Below are positions 32,430-43,666 of a stretch of 64,000 bases of DNA, in pieces; the first letter of the stretch is position 1, and every line of letters starts with the position of its first letter. A program made the translations under genes and the position numbers. This DNA comes from Blasia pusilla. Lineage: Eukaryota; Marchantiophyta; Marchantiopsida; Blasiales. Location of the stretch: assembly GCA_050084515.1 (NCBI GenBank), contig CM114273.1:3038001-3102000 (forward strand), read 5' to 3'. A model generated the notes under the pieces. It did no database searches. It was not told the DNA's origin and saw only the letters and a program-made list of their open reading frames with translations.

Positions 32430-32935
32430 GCGCTGCCAAGAGACTTCGAGATTATATCCATCTAGTGACCTTACAACGCATTGTGTTCAAATCTAAGGTA
32501 TCTGATATGCATCAACTTCTATGTAGGCCTACCTACTGAGGTCAGAAATTGCTCTTACGGAGGCGAAAGACGCTCGAATACAAGCGGACCGGAAATAAAA
32601 TTCGAATTAGCACTGGAGAAATCACCACGCGCAGTGCTCATCACAGATTCTCAGCTTCTTCAACAAGCACCAAAATGCAGCTGGCTAAATGCCCTCCAGA
32701 GATTAGAAAGAAACAGACTCGCTAGAGACTCCACACTGAACTCATGAGAGCAAACGTGCATTGCAAACGCAGTCGCCGCAATCAAAATATACACAAAGGG
32801 AAAACTCTCCAACAGGCTACGGATCTGACAACTGTCCGCGCTGGAGAGTCACACAGGCTCACAGCTATGCCTTCAAATTTCCTAACCTCTGCAGCTCCTG
32901 TCGAATCCCTCACTGACAGTGGATGGAGGTAATTA
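32430..32935 (+). repeat. Block T, copy 1
   Basis: It matches 63490-63930 directly (landmarks AGTGACCTTACAAC, GCGGACCGGAAAT, GGCTAAATGC, GAGAGCAAACGT). One frame reads EIALTEAKDARIQADRK, which could be a coiled-coil fragment, but stops follow in both copies. Confidence 0.75.
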
Positions 32936-33224
32936 ATTATCCTACCGTTCTTCAGTAGGATCAGACCGAGACAACAAGGTATGGGTGTAGAAATCCGAGC
33001 GAAGTTGTGGATCCATTCATAAAGAAATCTTCCGCCCATCCTCACCCGTCCACACCCGCTCTCGCTGCCCTCATTTTTCCGACCCTAAATTGTATCTAAA
33101 TGCAAATTCTATACAGTGCAAGTAAATGAATTGGTTGGCCTTTACCATTGGTGAACCATATATGTATGAAATCTTCAAATACAGGTTATTGTTGTATGAA
33201 TACCAACGCGGCTCTAGAATCACT
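32936..33224. other. Non-coding spacer
   Basis: No gene is recognised. Confidence 0.4.
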
Positions 33225-34010
33225 TGATAGTGAATATGATATCTTCAAGCATTGAAAGGATCCACCATCAATTTCGAAGTGCTCCTAGAAAACCAGATCA
33301 AAAGTAGAGGAAAGAGTGAAGCAGTGTCTCAGATGACAAAGTTGGTATCGAAATCCAAAGTTGGAATCCAACGCGTTCTTTGTGGACCACAGCAGATGGA
33401 ACAAGTTTCGTGCATACCAAAATTCGTCGCGAAATCCGAAGAGGAAAGCCAGCGTATTCGTTGTTGACCGCAGCAGATGTCCATGTGATGCTTCAATATT
33501 CAGGAAGAAGGGGCCGCTTGTTGCCAGGGTTATGAATATGGTCCAGTCTGGACCATATTCAGAGCTTCGTGCACTCGAAGCTAATGGTCATGGCTGGTAG
33601 AGATCTGAGCAGAAGCCTCTCTATGGGTAAAGTCGAGGATGCGAAGTATGGGCTATCTGATCTGGACGAATTCGGTACCAGTGCATGATTTATCGATCAG
33701 AGGATTTCGACACTTGACCATTTGCGGGAGCTTCTTTTTCTGTGAAGGTTTGCCACTGAAAATCTGGAGACTTCCCGACGAGGGTTTTTTTCGCTTTCGT
33801 AGATTCCAAATGATGAGAAGTGTTTCCCAATGTTTTCCTAGGAGAGAAAGTTGGGAGTCAAGACAGAGATTTAGAGTGTTGGTTGTATTTGGGTGAAAAT
33901 CGTATTCATCGCCAATTTTTCTCTTATTCTTGGCGTGGTGGGATAATATGGGATATTATATCTACCTCGAATTGAAATTCAAGGCTGCAAGGTGTATGAC
34001 AGAAGTGTTA
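33225..34010 (+). repeat. Block S, copy 2
   Basis: It is similar to 29866-31230, beginning with CTAGAAAACCAG and CGAAATCCAAAGTTGGAATCCAACGCG-like sequence and ending near 34010. It is shorter by roughly 600 bp because of internal gaps. Confidence 0.7.
33534..33560. repeat. Perfect 27-bp palindrome
   Basis: Arms GAATATGGTCCAG and its complement flank one base. The corresponding place in block S copy 1 (about 30195-30225) lacks it. Confidence 0.95.
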
Positions 34011-34239
34011 TTTCCCCGAGAATGCTTGAATTGTCTTTGGACGATTTTACCAACATCTTCCTGACTCTTCATTTTCATTCATTCAAATCTCCTCAGAGGA
34101 GAAAGGCGAATCCATGATTTCGATTCGATCTCTGATTACATAGAAGTGTGGAGGTCTGTTTGGGAAACCCGGGATTTTTTCTACGTTTTCCTCTCAAATT
34201 CTTAGGCTCAAGTTGTTGAGTATATTGCTGTGCCCAAGC

Positions 34240-35200
34240 TCCAGAATTTTAATAAAACGGTTCGTTGCGTTGGAGATTTACACCGTTGACCCAATGCGTT
34301 GGTAAAGGCGCTCTCATCGCTCACGTGGATTTCTTTCTTCGTTGTTCAAGTCACAGGTATCGAACTACCTTCCCTAAATCCGTCCATTATCACAGTTTGG
34401 GCGATTCATAAATTTTGAAGCAATGGAGGTCGTAATTCTACATTAAAATTCTTTTTCTCGGGATCCAGCGGCCGAAACGGTGCTGAGTAAAGCTCGGAGT
34501 TGGCCCAGGCCCAAGTGAAGGTTTTTGATCAAGAGCAGTGGTGGATTTTGTTTGAACCAGGATCACAAACCTGCTCACCATTCCGAACTTCGACGATTCG
34601 TTTGCATTCTAGAAGCATTCCTTACATACACCTTCAGCATCAAACGTGCGGACAGAGACACACGCGGGTTCAGATGCCATTTCTGTATGGAACCTACCGG
34701 ATCCCATATCGCAACGCTAGCTCGTAAGCTCTCTATGTCTGGTCACGTCTGAATGTTCAATCCATTTGGAAGCGAAGGAATACAACAGTATCTCAGAATC
34801 ATTTTCAGTATTACCTCCCGAATCCCGAGATTAGTTTGAGCTATACAACCGGCAGATAGAGGAGACGATGGAAGACTTTTTCCAAAACCAGATTAATAAG
34901 AAGAATCGTCCAAGCGGATTAAACCAGTCCACTGCTTTACACCGAAGCGGTTGGCCGGTCCACAGGTTCAATCTAAGATGAAGAGACGAAGAACGAACAT
35001 GACGCTGGCCGGGTCTACCCTCCTCCACAAAGGGGGTAGACCCGGAGGATCATGAGCGCTGCACATCAGGATAAAACAGGTTTGGAAGAAACATCATGAT
35101 TCTTGTACACCATCAAACAAAACTCACCTCTTCATAATAGAATAGATTCACCCAGCAGGTTCATCCAAGTATCACGCAGATTCAAAAGACCACTTATTCC
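34240..35200. repeat. Degenerate block, reverse of 17050-17460 and 19320-19900
   Basis: Two blocks that lie about 2 kb apart near 17 and 19.5 kb are found here next to each other and reversed, showing rearrangement after duplication. A 12-bp foldback with 13-bp loop (35009-35020 / 35034-35045, CCGGGTCTACCC) lies inside. Confidence 0.7.
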
Positions 35201-35276
35201 GTATGTCATCTGTGTAGATGATCACAAACTCATCTGTCCCCTTATGAAAGATGGAGTTCATCAAAGTGGTGAACGT
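35200..35276 (-). mobile_element. 77-bp gypsy RT fragment
   Basis: The sequence from TATGTCATC to GTGGTGAACGT aligns with 57970-58036 of the gypsy pol gene, around the catalytic YxDD-type box. It is isolated, and it lies exactly between a block-V piece and the start of the 200-bp tandem array. Confidence 0.75.
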
Positions 35277-35624
35277 AAGTTGGTAACACCATAATTGTTC
35301 AACACATTCAGTAACCTTCATTCATTGCCCAAAGCTGCTCCACTGGTAAGTAATGTCTATTGGGGATCCCAATCAGGTAAAGTAGATGGTGTGGTGAAGA
35401 GTTTCTTTGTTGACACTTGGAAGCTTTGCACCAACATGTTTTTTGGTCGGCACTCACACTATATGACAATATCTCCCTCCTCTCATATGGTACCTTCTTC
35501 ACTTATTCCTCTCTCTACATCCATCCCAGTCTCAAGCACTGTCCAACCAGGGCGCGGGGTCTATGGTCGCAAGGCTACAACATGCACTACTTAATGAGTA
35601 CAATCTCTCTCTCTGCATCAAGAT

Positions 35625-35678
35625 GTTCAGCTAACCTCTTGGTCATCAAGCGGTAGATGACCAAGACGTTAGCTGAAC
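35625..35678. repeat. 23-bp foldback, 8-bp loop
   Basis: Arms 35625-35647 and 35656-35678 are reverse complements with one mismatch in 23. Confidence 0.9.
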
Positions 35679-35679
35679 A

Positions 35680-35880
35680 AACATAAGGTCCTCTTGAAGA
35701 GGTCTTGGGTTCAACTCTCCCTTTGGACAGTGGGGGGCAGTCTCAACCCCAGAGCAGTGGATGGTCCATGTTCGAGAGAGAGAACGCCTTGTGTGCCTTT
35801 CATGTGTGTGCCTTGACTATGCTCCCAGGTTAAAAATCTGGATAAAATTCCACGCCTTAAAAAAAAATAAAAATAAAAAT
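35680..35880 (+). mobile_element. Possible SINE-like retroposon
   Basis: A B-box-like GGGTTCAACTCTCC at about 35708 is followed 130 bp later by an A-rich tail (35849-35880, A9TA5TA5T). A clear A box is missing, so this is only suggestive. Confidence 0.3.
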
Positions 35881-37440
35881 CTCCAAATCTAGATGTGAAG
35901 ATGCCAATGTCAGATGCGATGTCAATTTCACATATGTGGAAGGGGTCCCGTGGACTAAAAATCTACTCTACTCTACTCTCTCTCTGTGGTCTATGATAGT
36001 TGGTATCTTAATTGCAGAAAATTCACAACACAAAGCAAGAGCATATGCTGATGTTGCTTAGCTGCCCACTTGCCAAAATTCTTTAACACATTCATTGGCT
36101 TTTAACCTAGTGCCCAAAACTGCTTTCTTGCCTAAGGAATGTCTATTGGAGATCCCAATTAGCTACTTAGTCTCTCTCTCTCTCTCTGGCTGAAAACTCA
36201 TCCCACTACTTGATCTCTTGCACAAAATCCACAACACAAAGCAAGAGCATATGCTGATGTTGCTAAGATGCCCAGTTTGCTGATGTTGCTAAGATGCCCA
36301 TTTTCCAGAATTCTTCAATACATTCTATAGCCTTGATTCATTGCCCAAAGCTATTGCACCAAGCAAGCAATGTCTGTTGGAGTTCCAATCAAACTACACA
36401 GCCTCTACCTCTGGCTGAAAACTCCTCCCACTACTTGATCTCATGCAGAAAATTCACAACACAGAGCAAGAACATATACTGATATTGCTAAGATGCCCAC
36501 TTGCCAGAATTCTTCAACACATTCTATAAACTTGATTTATTGCCCAAAGCTGCTGCACCAAGCAAGCAATGTCTATTGGAGTTCCTTTCAGCTACACAAT
36601 CTCTACCTCTGGCTGAAAACTCTTCCCCCTACTTGGTCTCCTACAAAAAGTTCACAACACAAAGCAAGAAAGGACTCTGATATTGCTAAGCTGCTTACTT
36701 GCCATAATTGTTCCACACATTCAGTCCTCTTCATTCATTGCCCAAATCTCCTGCACTACTAAGTCATGTCTATTGGAGATCCCAATCACCTACACAATCT
36801 CTATCTCGGGCTAAAAACTCATCCCACTACTTGGTCTCCTGCACAAAATTCACAACACAAAGCCAGAAAGGATTCTGATATTGCTAAGCTGCTCACTTGC
36901 CATAATTGTTCCACACATTCAGTCCTCTTCATTCATTGCCCAGATCTGCTGCACTGCTAAGTAATGTCTATTGGAGATCCCAATCAACAACGTAGTTTAT
37001 ATCTCTAGCTGAAGAATCCTCCCAATACTTGGTCTCCTGCACAAAATTCACAACACACAAAGGAAGAGCGGATGCAGACACAAGTAGTTGAGTTGGTCAC
37101 TTGCCAGAATAGTTCAACACATTGAGTCCTCTTGATTCATTGCCCAAATCTATTTTACTGGTAAGTATTGGAGATCCTAATCAGTTGAAGTAGATGGTGT
37201 GGTGAACCACCCACACCATCTGGGTGGGTAGATGGTGGGGATAACACCTCTAGTCACAACTTGGTCTCGTGCACAATCTTGATAACATAGAGCAAGAGCA
37301 TATGCTCATAATACTAAGCTACTACCATCCGAAGTGTTCAAAATATTGAGTAGCCTACATTCATTGCCTAAAGTTGATGCACTAGTAAGTAATGTGTTGG
37401 GGATTTCCACCAGGTAAAGTGGATGGTTTTGTAAAGAGCT

Positions 37441-38159
37441 TGCTGGTTAACACTAGCCTCCGCAACAACAATTTGAATGGTCAGCACTGGCACTATATGA
37501 GAGTGTCTCCCTGCTCTTTGGCGTTGTTCGACTTTGGCTCTTCTTTGGCGCGTTCGAACTCGTGCTTATGGTTGCAAGAGTGTTGAAACCTCCACAGTTC
37601 CGCTCTCACCTCTATACCTCAAATTTTGTTGTGCACTCGTCTATCATAACCATGATCCCGCACCAAGCAATGGAGACTAGGCCGAGACCTTGGAGAAAAA
37701 CAGCTAGAAAGTGGAGCTTGAGAAAAACAACTCGAATGTGGCAGGCTGAATTGCATGCACACTCTGATTGGCATTCTTGCACCACCAATCTGGATTCCTT
37801 CCCCTCTCACACATGGACTCTCCCCCCGAGCAGCACTCTAATCTTTCACACGTAGACTCTCTCGCCAACCTACTCACATTAGGTTGGATTCCCCAAGGTA
37901 CTCACATTAGGTTTTTCCCTCCAACATTAGATACATTATGTTATATATTTATTTAAAATTTCAAAATTAATCAAAATTAACAAATTCCTGTGATTGGGTT
38001 AGCTCTAAAATTCTCATAGAGGTGACACCTGGACCAATAAACGGTCGACACGTACTTACCTACGTTTCGACTTACCTTATCGTCTCCTTGTTTGGATAAA
38101 CCAGTAGCTTCCGTTTAAGACAAAGATTAACTAGCTTCCCCAAATCCATCCATCAGCGC
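37441..38159. other. Non-coding spacer
   Basis: No gene is recognised. Short tandem ACTCACATTAGGTT-like motifs occur at 37873-37912. Confidence 0.4.
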
Positions 38160-38830
38160 AGTATGATGGTATATCAGTTAAAGATGATGATGTGTTGCAT
38201 GACATTTCTCCACAGGATATTTAAACTAATACTTGTGAGCGATATGAAGTGGCGTCTGTAAATGAGATGTTTGCCCCTGACTCAAGTTCACACAACCCTG
38301 CACTGCTCGTTCGCATCACAGTAAAGTCATCGTATGCATGTTAGAAGAAATGAAATCGTTAAAGCGAAATCGTTCTTACAGCTTGTCTGATTCTGATAAA
38401 GTGGAGATACGCCTTTGTTCGTTTTGGCTCGAGGTCAATCAGCAGAAAACCGAGCTGAAAATTAGCAGAAAACCGAGAAGACCCGGCGCTCCACTAAGTC
38501 TTCATACGCGTCGTGTGCGCGTGAAGACTTTCGGGGCTGTTGCACGCCTATGCACCTGGAAGAAAGTACATTTTAATAAAACGCGCACCGATGCGCATTT
38601 TAATTGTACTGCTATCGGTGCGGCAAGCTGTCTCCTATGGTTGGAGGGTCTCCCATTTCGAATAACTTTAGGAGAAAGGACGTGTAAAGAGTTCTGGAGC
38701 TAAGCTTCCAAAACCCGAGGATGTGTCGGCGTGAGACTCGGCTGAAAGTGGAAGATTCCCTGTGTGGCGGAGTATTTGTCTCATTATTGCTGGCTGGACC
38801 AGCGATCTAGCACCATCAATACCAAGAAAC
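38160..38830. repeat. Degenerate block, reverse of 16700-17040 and of 19015-19145
   Basis: 38160-38500 is the reverse of 16700-17040, including the small ORF. 38690-38830 is the reverse of the GCTAGATCGCTGG part of block V. Confidence 0.75.
38338..38703 (+). CDS. Small ORF (121 aa) of the FWLEVNQQK family
   Basis: This is the second, longer copy of the ORF at 16590-16865: an MLEEMKSLKRNR start, then KVEIRLCSFWLEVNQQK and a short internal near-repeat (KTELKISRKPR). Beyond about residue 50 the two copies diverge completely, so only the N-terminal part is shared. No known domain. Basic overall. Confidence 0.35.
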   Translation: MLEEMKSLKRNRSYSLSDSDKVEIRLCSFWLEVNQQKTELKISRKPRRPGAPLSLHTRRVRVKTFGAVARLCTWKKVHFNKTRTDAHFNCTAIGAASCLLWLEGLPFRITLGERTCKEFWS

Positions 38831-39139
38831 ATGAGTTCCCCCCTCAGGTAGGGATAGACGCAATAGAGGTGCCGGTATGGCTAGTGCTCAGGATGCGTCA
38901 CGCCTAGAGTTGAAATACAATACACTTTGAATGCAATCGTTATGTGTAGACATGTATCGGATATATCCAGTCACAATCTGCTGCAATTTATCCCATTACT
39001 CTCCATTCCTCCAAGCAGATCTAGCAACGGGTCACTAACGACGCCCTCTGTACAGCCGATGACGGCATTGACCCAACGAGCTTTCCTGCAGACTTATCTG
39101 CAATTACATCGATTCTCTGTCCGGAAATCCGATCTGGGG

Positions 39140-39905
39140 TCTATCCTTTTTGTGCAGTAGAAGTTGATGATCATGGCTGCCCAAGCGGCCTGTGCACGCG
39201 ACTGTAAATTGATGAAATCGAGGTAGTGACGCAAGAACCACCGGATCCGTAAATTGAGTAGCTGCTCAAATCATGCACGCGTGAGCAGTTGGACACATGA
39301 CCATCCCTTACGTAAGGACTTTAGTTTCGAGCATTCTTTACTCCGTAAAATTGAATAAAGAAAGCTCGGAGTGATCGAAAGCTTCTTTATTCTCGATCGA
39401 CCTGTTTGCCCATTCGAAGAACCTACTGCGCACGAACAGGTCTTCACAATGCGCTGAAACTTGGCAGCTTGCTGGGATTATGTGGGAGTGACGTTCCTCA
39501 TTAGTTCACACAGTCCAATCCAACATCATGCGTCCTATGTAGGGATTACAGTACCGAAAAATTTGACAGATTGTCGAGGCCGACTGAACATGTGGGAAGC
39601 TTGAGGACTACTGGAAAGATTCCCGAGTCCAATCTGAAAATCTAGGAAACTTCCAGACGATTCTTTTTCTTTGAAATCATGAAGAATTACTCCCGACTTT
39701 TACCCTAAGAGCAAACCTGGTGAGTGAAAATAACTGTTCGGATGTGCAAGGCAATCACAGTGTATTTGCAATGCAAATACACCGTGATCTTCTATTTATC
39801 TTCGCTAATTCAACTTTCGTTCTTGCCGCTCTGGCTTCTCATCGATCTCTTCTGCAACTCTACCGGGAGTGCCAGAATTCGGAATCAGCTCTAGAGTGCT
39901 TGTCA
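39140..39905 (+). repeat. Block S, copy 3 (second half only)
   Basis: It is similar to 30700-31200 and 33580-33960 (GATGAAATCGAGG, CCGGATCCG, TTCGCTAATTCAAC, CTTGCCG). A 17-bp foldback (39754-39770 / 39772-39788, one mismatch) lies inside and is not present in the other copies. Confidence 0.7.
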
Positions 39906-40047
39906 TGCTATCCGGTTATCTGTGGACCTTTTCTATTTCTAGCTTCATCTCCCTAATTGCGTTATATTCGTTCTAGTGCGTACCCTCTATCTCTTGTCAA
40001 ATCGGATTCAACCTTTTGGACAGAAAATTAGCAATATGTACGCAACT
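39906..40047. other. Short spacer
   Basis: Nothing recognised. Confidence 0.4.
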
Positions 40048-40970
40048 GGTATGAAAGATTCAGATGAGATAGAGTTGGATCCTCCGAGTCCTATGCGAGA
40101 AGTCTAAACTCATATACTGAAATGGTTACAAATCATACGCGTATGTATTGTATGTCACAATACACGCCACAGATTAAAAGATGCAACTATACAATACAGT
40201 AGTTCTACTTATTTCCACTCCTAAATTCGTAGTATGATCTTCATCACTCTGATCAGTTGGTCGCATCTTGGAAGAACGAGGTCAGCTATTTTGACAGATC
40301 CGATCAATTACTATTCCTAAACAGAGTAAGCAAAATACACCGTGACTCCTCGAGCGTGCTTCAGAGAGTTTTTAGGGATCAAACCAGTTGGAAGTAGATG
40401 CCGAGAATGTCTTGTGCAAAATGCTTTTCAGTTTCGTGAGGGAGATTATAATCCACCGTGAGTGAGGTACATGTATACACTATCAAAAAACTATGGCTAT
40501 ACAAACATAATCTCAACATGATCAAATAAATATTTTCATCGTCATAACAACTTTTCCTAAAGAGGATCTGCTTCACACTTCTGGTTCCTGAAGCAGATGT
40601 TACCTTAAAGTGGAAATCAAATCCAATCCAATCAGATTTAAAGTTAACTCTTGCAATCATTCCACAGGATTCTTGCAACTGAATGACCGATTTCCACTGG
40701 ACATCATTTAAAGTACCTACTGTATAATGATTTGAACACCATCAGCGGAGGCAAGAAGTTACAATTTCTAAAGTACAAGTGTGTTAGATCTCTTTGACAG
40801 ATATGCAGAAGGATTGCATCTCGCTGGTGATGGAAAGCGAGGGGAGATGACAGACGAAGCATGGAGCACGGATTCAGCTGAATTCAGGAATCTCACTTGA
40901 GTCTGAGCTTTTCCATCAGTTGTTCCACTGTGGAAATGAAATGAACTGGGCAGCCGGTCCTCGAGGCTGT
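40048..40970 (+). repeat. Block U, copy 1
   Basis: It is a close inverted copy of 47265-48186, by eye well over 90 percent identical over about 900 bp, with small indels. This is the youngest large duplication in the window. On its minus strand is a 99-codon frame (40379-40678, starting MQESCGMIARVNFKSDWIG). The same frame is 82 codons in the other copy (47551-47799). Confidence 0.9.
40379..40678 (-). CDS. Hypothetical ORF of block U, 99 aa
   Basis: It is shared with 47551-47799 (+), but the two blocks are so similar that the shared frame says little about selection. The other copy ends earlier after HET. The middle is hydrophobic (about residues 50-72), which could be a membrane segment. 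No family recognised. Confidence 0.25.
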   Translation of the reverse strand: MQESCGMIARVNFKSDWIGFDFHFKVTSASGTRSVKQILFRKSCYDDENIYLIMLRLCLYSHSFLIVYTCTSLTVDYNLPHETEKHFAQDILGIYFQLV

Positions 40971-41559
40971 TGTGTACTGCCTATCAATACCAAGACGGCT
41001 AGTGTTTACTAGTAGGACGGTGCAAATGATCGGGGCGGAGAGAGAGTGTAACGATTAAGTAGCGCCTGTCGTATGAGAGAGAGAGGGGTGAATGAACTGG
41101 TTTAGACAGGAGCTTTTGAATTGCGACGAGCTTAATTGATTGAATCTAGCATGACTCGTACCAACAGTCGCTCAGTCCGCTCAAATTGTGGGATGCTTGG
41201 GCGGGGCGACGGCCTGAGCTGCAACTCTGGGCAGGGTCCCAGACCGAACTGGGATTTTGGGAGGGATCCGTCACCGAGGTCCGACTGTGTCTGGACCCCG
41301 CGCATATTTCCCCCATGTGATCTCTTATGAGACTGCGATGGCGACATATTTTGAAACCCGTGCTTGGGATCCATGGGTTTGAAAGCTCAATCATTTCGGA
41401 ACGCTCAAAATCTCTGCTTTTCAAATTTCGGACCCAGCTTTCTGAATGTTTCGGAGTGAAGAAAAATTGAAGCATATGTTCTAAATTTCAAATTTCCAGA
41501 ATTGTGGTTCCTTTCAGCTTCTTCTCCATCAATAAATTCATAGTGCTCTAACATTCCGG
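40971..41559. other. Non-coding spacer
   Basis: No supported gene. This stretch is absent from the inverted U-R copy at 46535-48186, so it was inserted here or deleted there. Confidence 0.45.
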
Positions 41560-41875
41560 TATTATGTTAGAAATTGCGTATAAGAATTTATGAGCACAGC
41601 ACATTTAGGAGAGTCCAAAGATCCCAAGAACTTTGGAAAACTCAATTTTAAATGAAAAAAAGATCTTACATTGAAAAGATTGCATCGTTATGAAAATAGT
41701 TACAAGCAAAACATCCCTCCATCTCTTCCGCCATAGTCCTCCTCTTTCATGACTTAAAGTTCCTAACCAAAGCAAAAATAGTTGCATTTGTCTTCTGATT
41801 TCTCGGACCTGCAATACTAAAAAACATACCTAATTAGAGGAAATCTTCAATTTCTTGCCTTCTCAAATTTTTTCT
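41560..41875 (-). repeat. Dispersed repeat, copy 3
   Basis: It matches 28903-29285 in the same orientation, with several internal deletions, and matches 11494-11735 in reverse. Confidence 0.8.
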
Positions 41876-41934
41876 CTTTTGTGCTACGCCGACTTTCAGG
41901 ATTTTGGTACTTTGCCTTTTTTATGTTATCGGAA

Positions 41935-42775
41935 TGTGTATACCGTCGTGCAAGGAATCGTATTTCGTTCAGTGAGATGTCGGTCGCTCCTAGCTCGTTG
42001 TCTGTCATATAAGTACCCAAACCACGCCTACTTCTCTAGAGAAGAATCGATTGTTGGACGTGTTCAAGGGAGTTGCTCGAAGACGCTCTTACAGTTGGAA
42101 ATAAATGATAAGAATGGTGTGTACTCTGCGAACTCTGCATTGAATTTCGTGCACAGAACTGTCTCCAAAAGACACTTCTGTTCGAGACCCAAAGACCCAA
42201 CGTTTACAGCACAATCTTCGAAGCACAATCTTCGAAGCTGCGCTTGAACAACCCCAACAAGCCCGATGGCTTGTTTCTCTTGATAGCCGACAGTCTAGCA
42301 CCGTATCAAGCCAACGGGTGCAGGGAATGGCCGATACAGGCGCCGAACCTGAACTTGAAAGATTCCATCTAGAACCTGTCATGACCTGGAAAATTATGGC
42401 TGTCCGGACTAATGGGTGTCGAGACGTTTTTGTTGAAGAGAAGAAGAAGCTACGTAACTTCGTCGGTACGTTGAGAGTCTGTGTGCACACTGCTATCCGC
42501 GTCGACTTCTTGGACGAGATCCCCCCAAGCGAAGCGGATTTCCTGCATTATGGCAAAGCATGCTGTGGCCAACAAAACTCCTGCGCCGATCAATTTCGGA
42601 AGCTTCCGATTTCATGTAGCAATTTGAAAATGATTCGGGTGAAGATGAAGCATGTGGATGTGGGTCCCCTGCGTTTATTTTTCTATGTGCTCATGTTCCT
42701 GTGTCAGGAATTTGTCCGAGGTGGGTCTGGATGGATTCCCGGGAGATTCCAATGACTGGAGTATCATTAGCGTCT
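41935..42775 (+). repeat. Block R, copy 2
   Basis: Directly upstream of the Roco-3 promoter block, with no gap. It lacks the short TATAGACAGACATGCTGTG stretch present in the copies at 16520 and 47045. Confidence 0.85.
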
Positions 42776-43666
42776 ACAGATCACTTTTAAATGCGTATTA
42801 CTTTGACAGGAAGTATCAGACGTAGTCAAGGGATGACCGGGAGGTAGACTGTAAACGTCAATCTTACTCGAATGTTAAGAAAACCTAAAGATAATTGTGA
42901 AACTGAGAATCTTTCCCCGAATGTCGTGATTTTTATGGACAGAAAGCCTCGTTTTGGCGGTGCAAAACACTCATAATTTCTCGGGAGCTTCGTCGACAGG
43001 AAAGATGGGTAAGCCTCGCACTCCTGTAGCTCGATTTCCAGAATTCGTCGATCCGTCCCTGACTCTCCTCTACCACTTCGTGAATGGAACAGTTTTAAAA
43101 TTGTAGAACTGACCATGAGGCTCGGTTAACCTGAAACTTTGTTCTGGTGCCCATCTCTGAACGTCCCGTGCTGACCCACCGGCATCTCACTAAAGTCTGA
43201 CAGTCCACATGTATTTTTATATGACGTTGTTCCACTGTAGTACAGTGGAACAACATGAGGCCAGGTGGTTTCAAGCCGGGCGCACCGGAAATAAATGCTT
43301 GATGGATGACTCCTCTGGCTTTCTGATAGTCTTATGTTCAAGTAGAGACCTCAACGTCTGTAAACCTTTCAATCGTGTCACTCATTCGCGAGAGCACATC
43401 TTCCAACTGGAGCTGTAGAGCTACTTTCATAGAGACGGCAAGGCTCCTTGTGTTGTACTTGCATTACCCGCTGCATATGATCTTCACATTCATTTTGGGA
43501 GTCGGAGTAGTTTGGAGCGAAGTGCGTGAAATCTACGAGAGCGAGCGCGTTCAATTTGCCTCTTGTAGCTTCGAGATCTCTTGACCGACAGCTTCGGCTT
43601 ACTCTTCCGATCCATTCAAGCATCTTCCCTGTTTCGTCGTTTCCGTAGCTGTCTTCTTCTAATTCG
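42776..43666 (+). repeat. Roco upstream block, copy 2
   Basis: It is nearly identical to 48801-49695 and diverged from 10478-11472. It ends at the Roco-3 ATG. It holds a perfect 29-bp palindrome (43226-43254) and a possible TATA-like TTTTTATATG just before it. It probably carries the promoter and 5' UTR. Confidence 0.8.
43226..43254. repeat. Perfect 29-bp palindrome in the Roco upstream block
   Basis: Arms GTTGTTCCACTGTA and its complement flank one G. The identical palindrome is at 49255-49283. The Roco-2 unit has only a weakly paired version there (near 11050-11075). Confidence 0.95.

Larger units (their letters stand above)
35297..37440. repeat. Tandem array of about 200-bp units
   Basis: At least seven units show the same order of motifs: CACAACACAAAGCAAGA, GCTAAGNTGCCC, ACTTGCCAGAAT, CAACACATTC, CATTGCCCAAAGCTG, then AATGTCTATTGGAGATCCCAAT. 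Motif starts fall near 36017, 36223, 36446, 36645, 36842, 37040 and 37270, with a founder-like partial unit at 35297. Three consecutive spacings are 197-199 bp. A stretch at 35600-36015 is not clearly part of the units. Confidence 0.85.

Noticed and set aside
36171-36187. TC dinucleotide run as a regulatory element
   Set aside because: A short simple repeat inside a tandem array, with no neighbouring gene.
35290-37440. CRISPR-like array
   Set aside because: Units of about 200 bp with diverged copies and no short constant repeat/spacer pattern, in a eukaryotic context: a tandem repeat.
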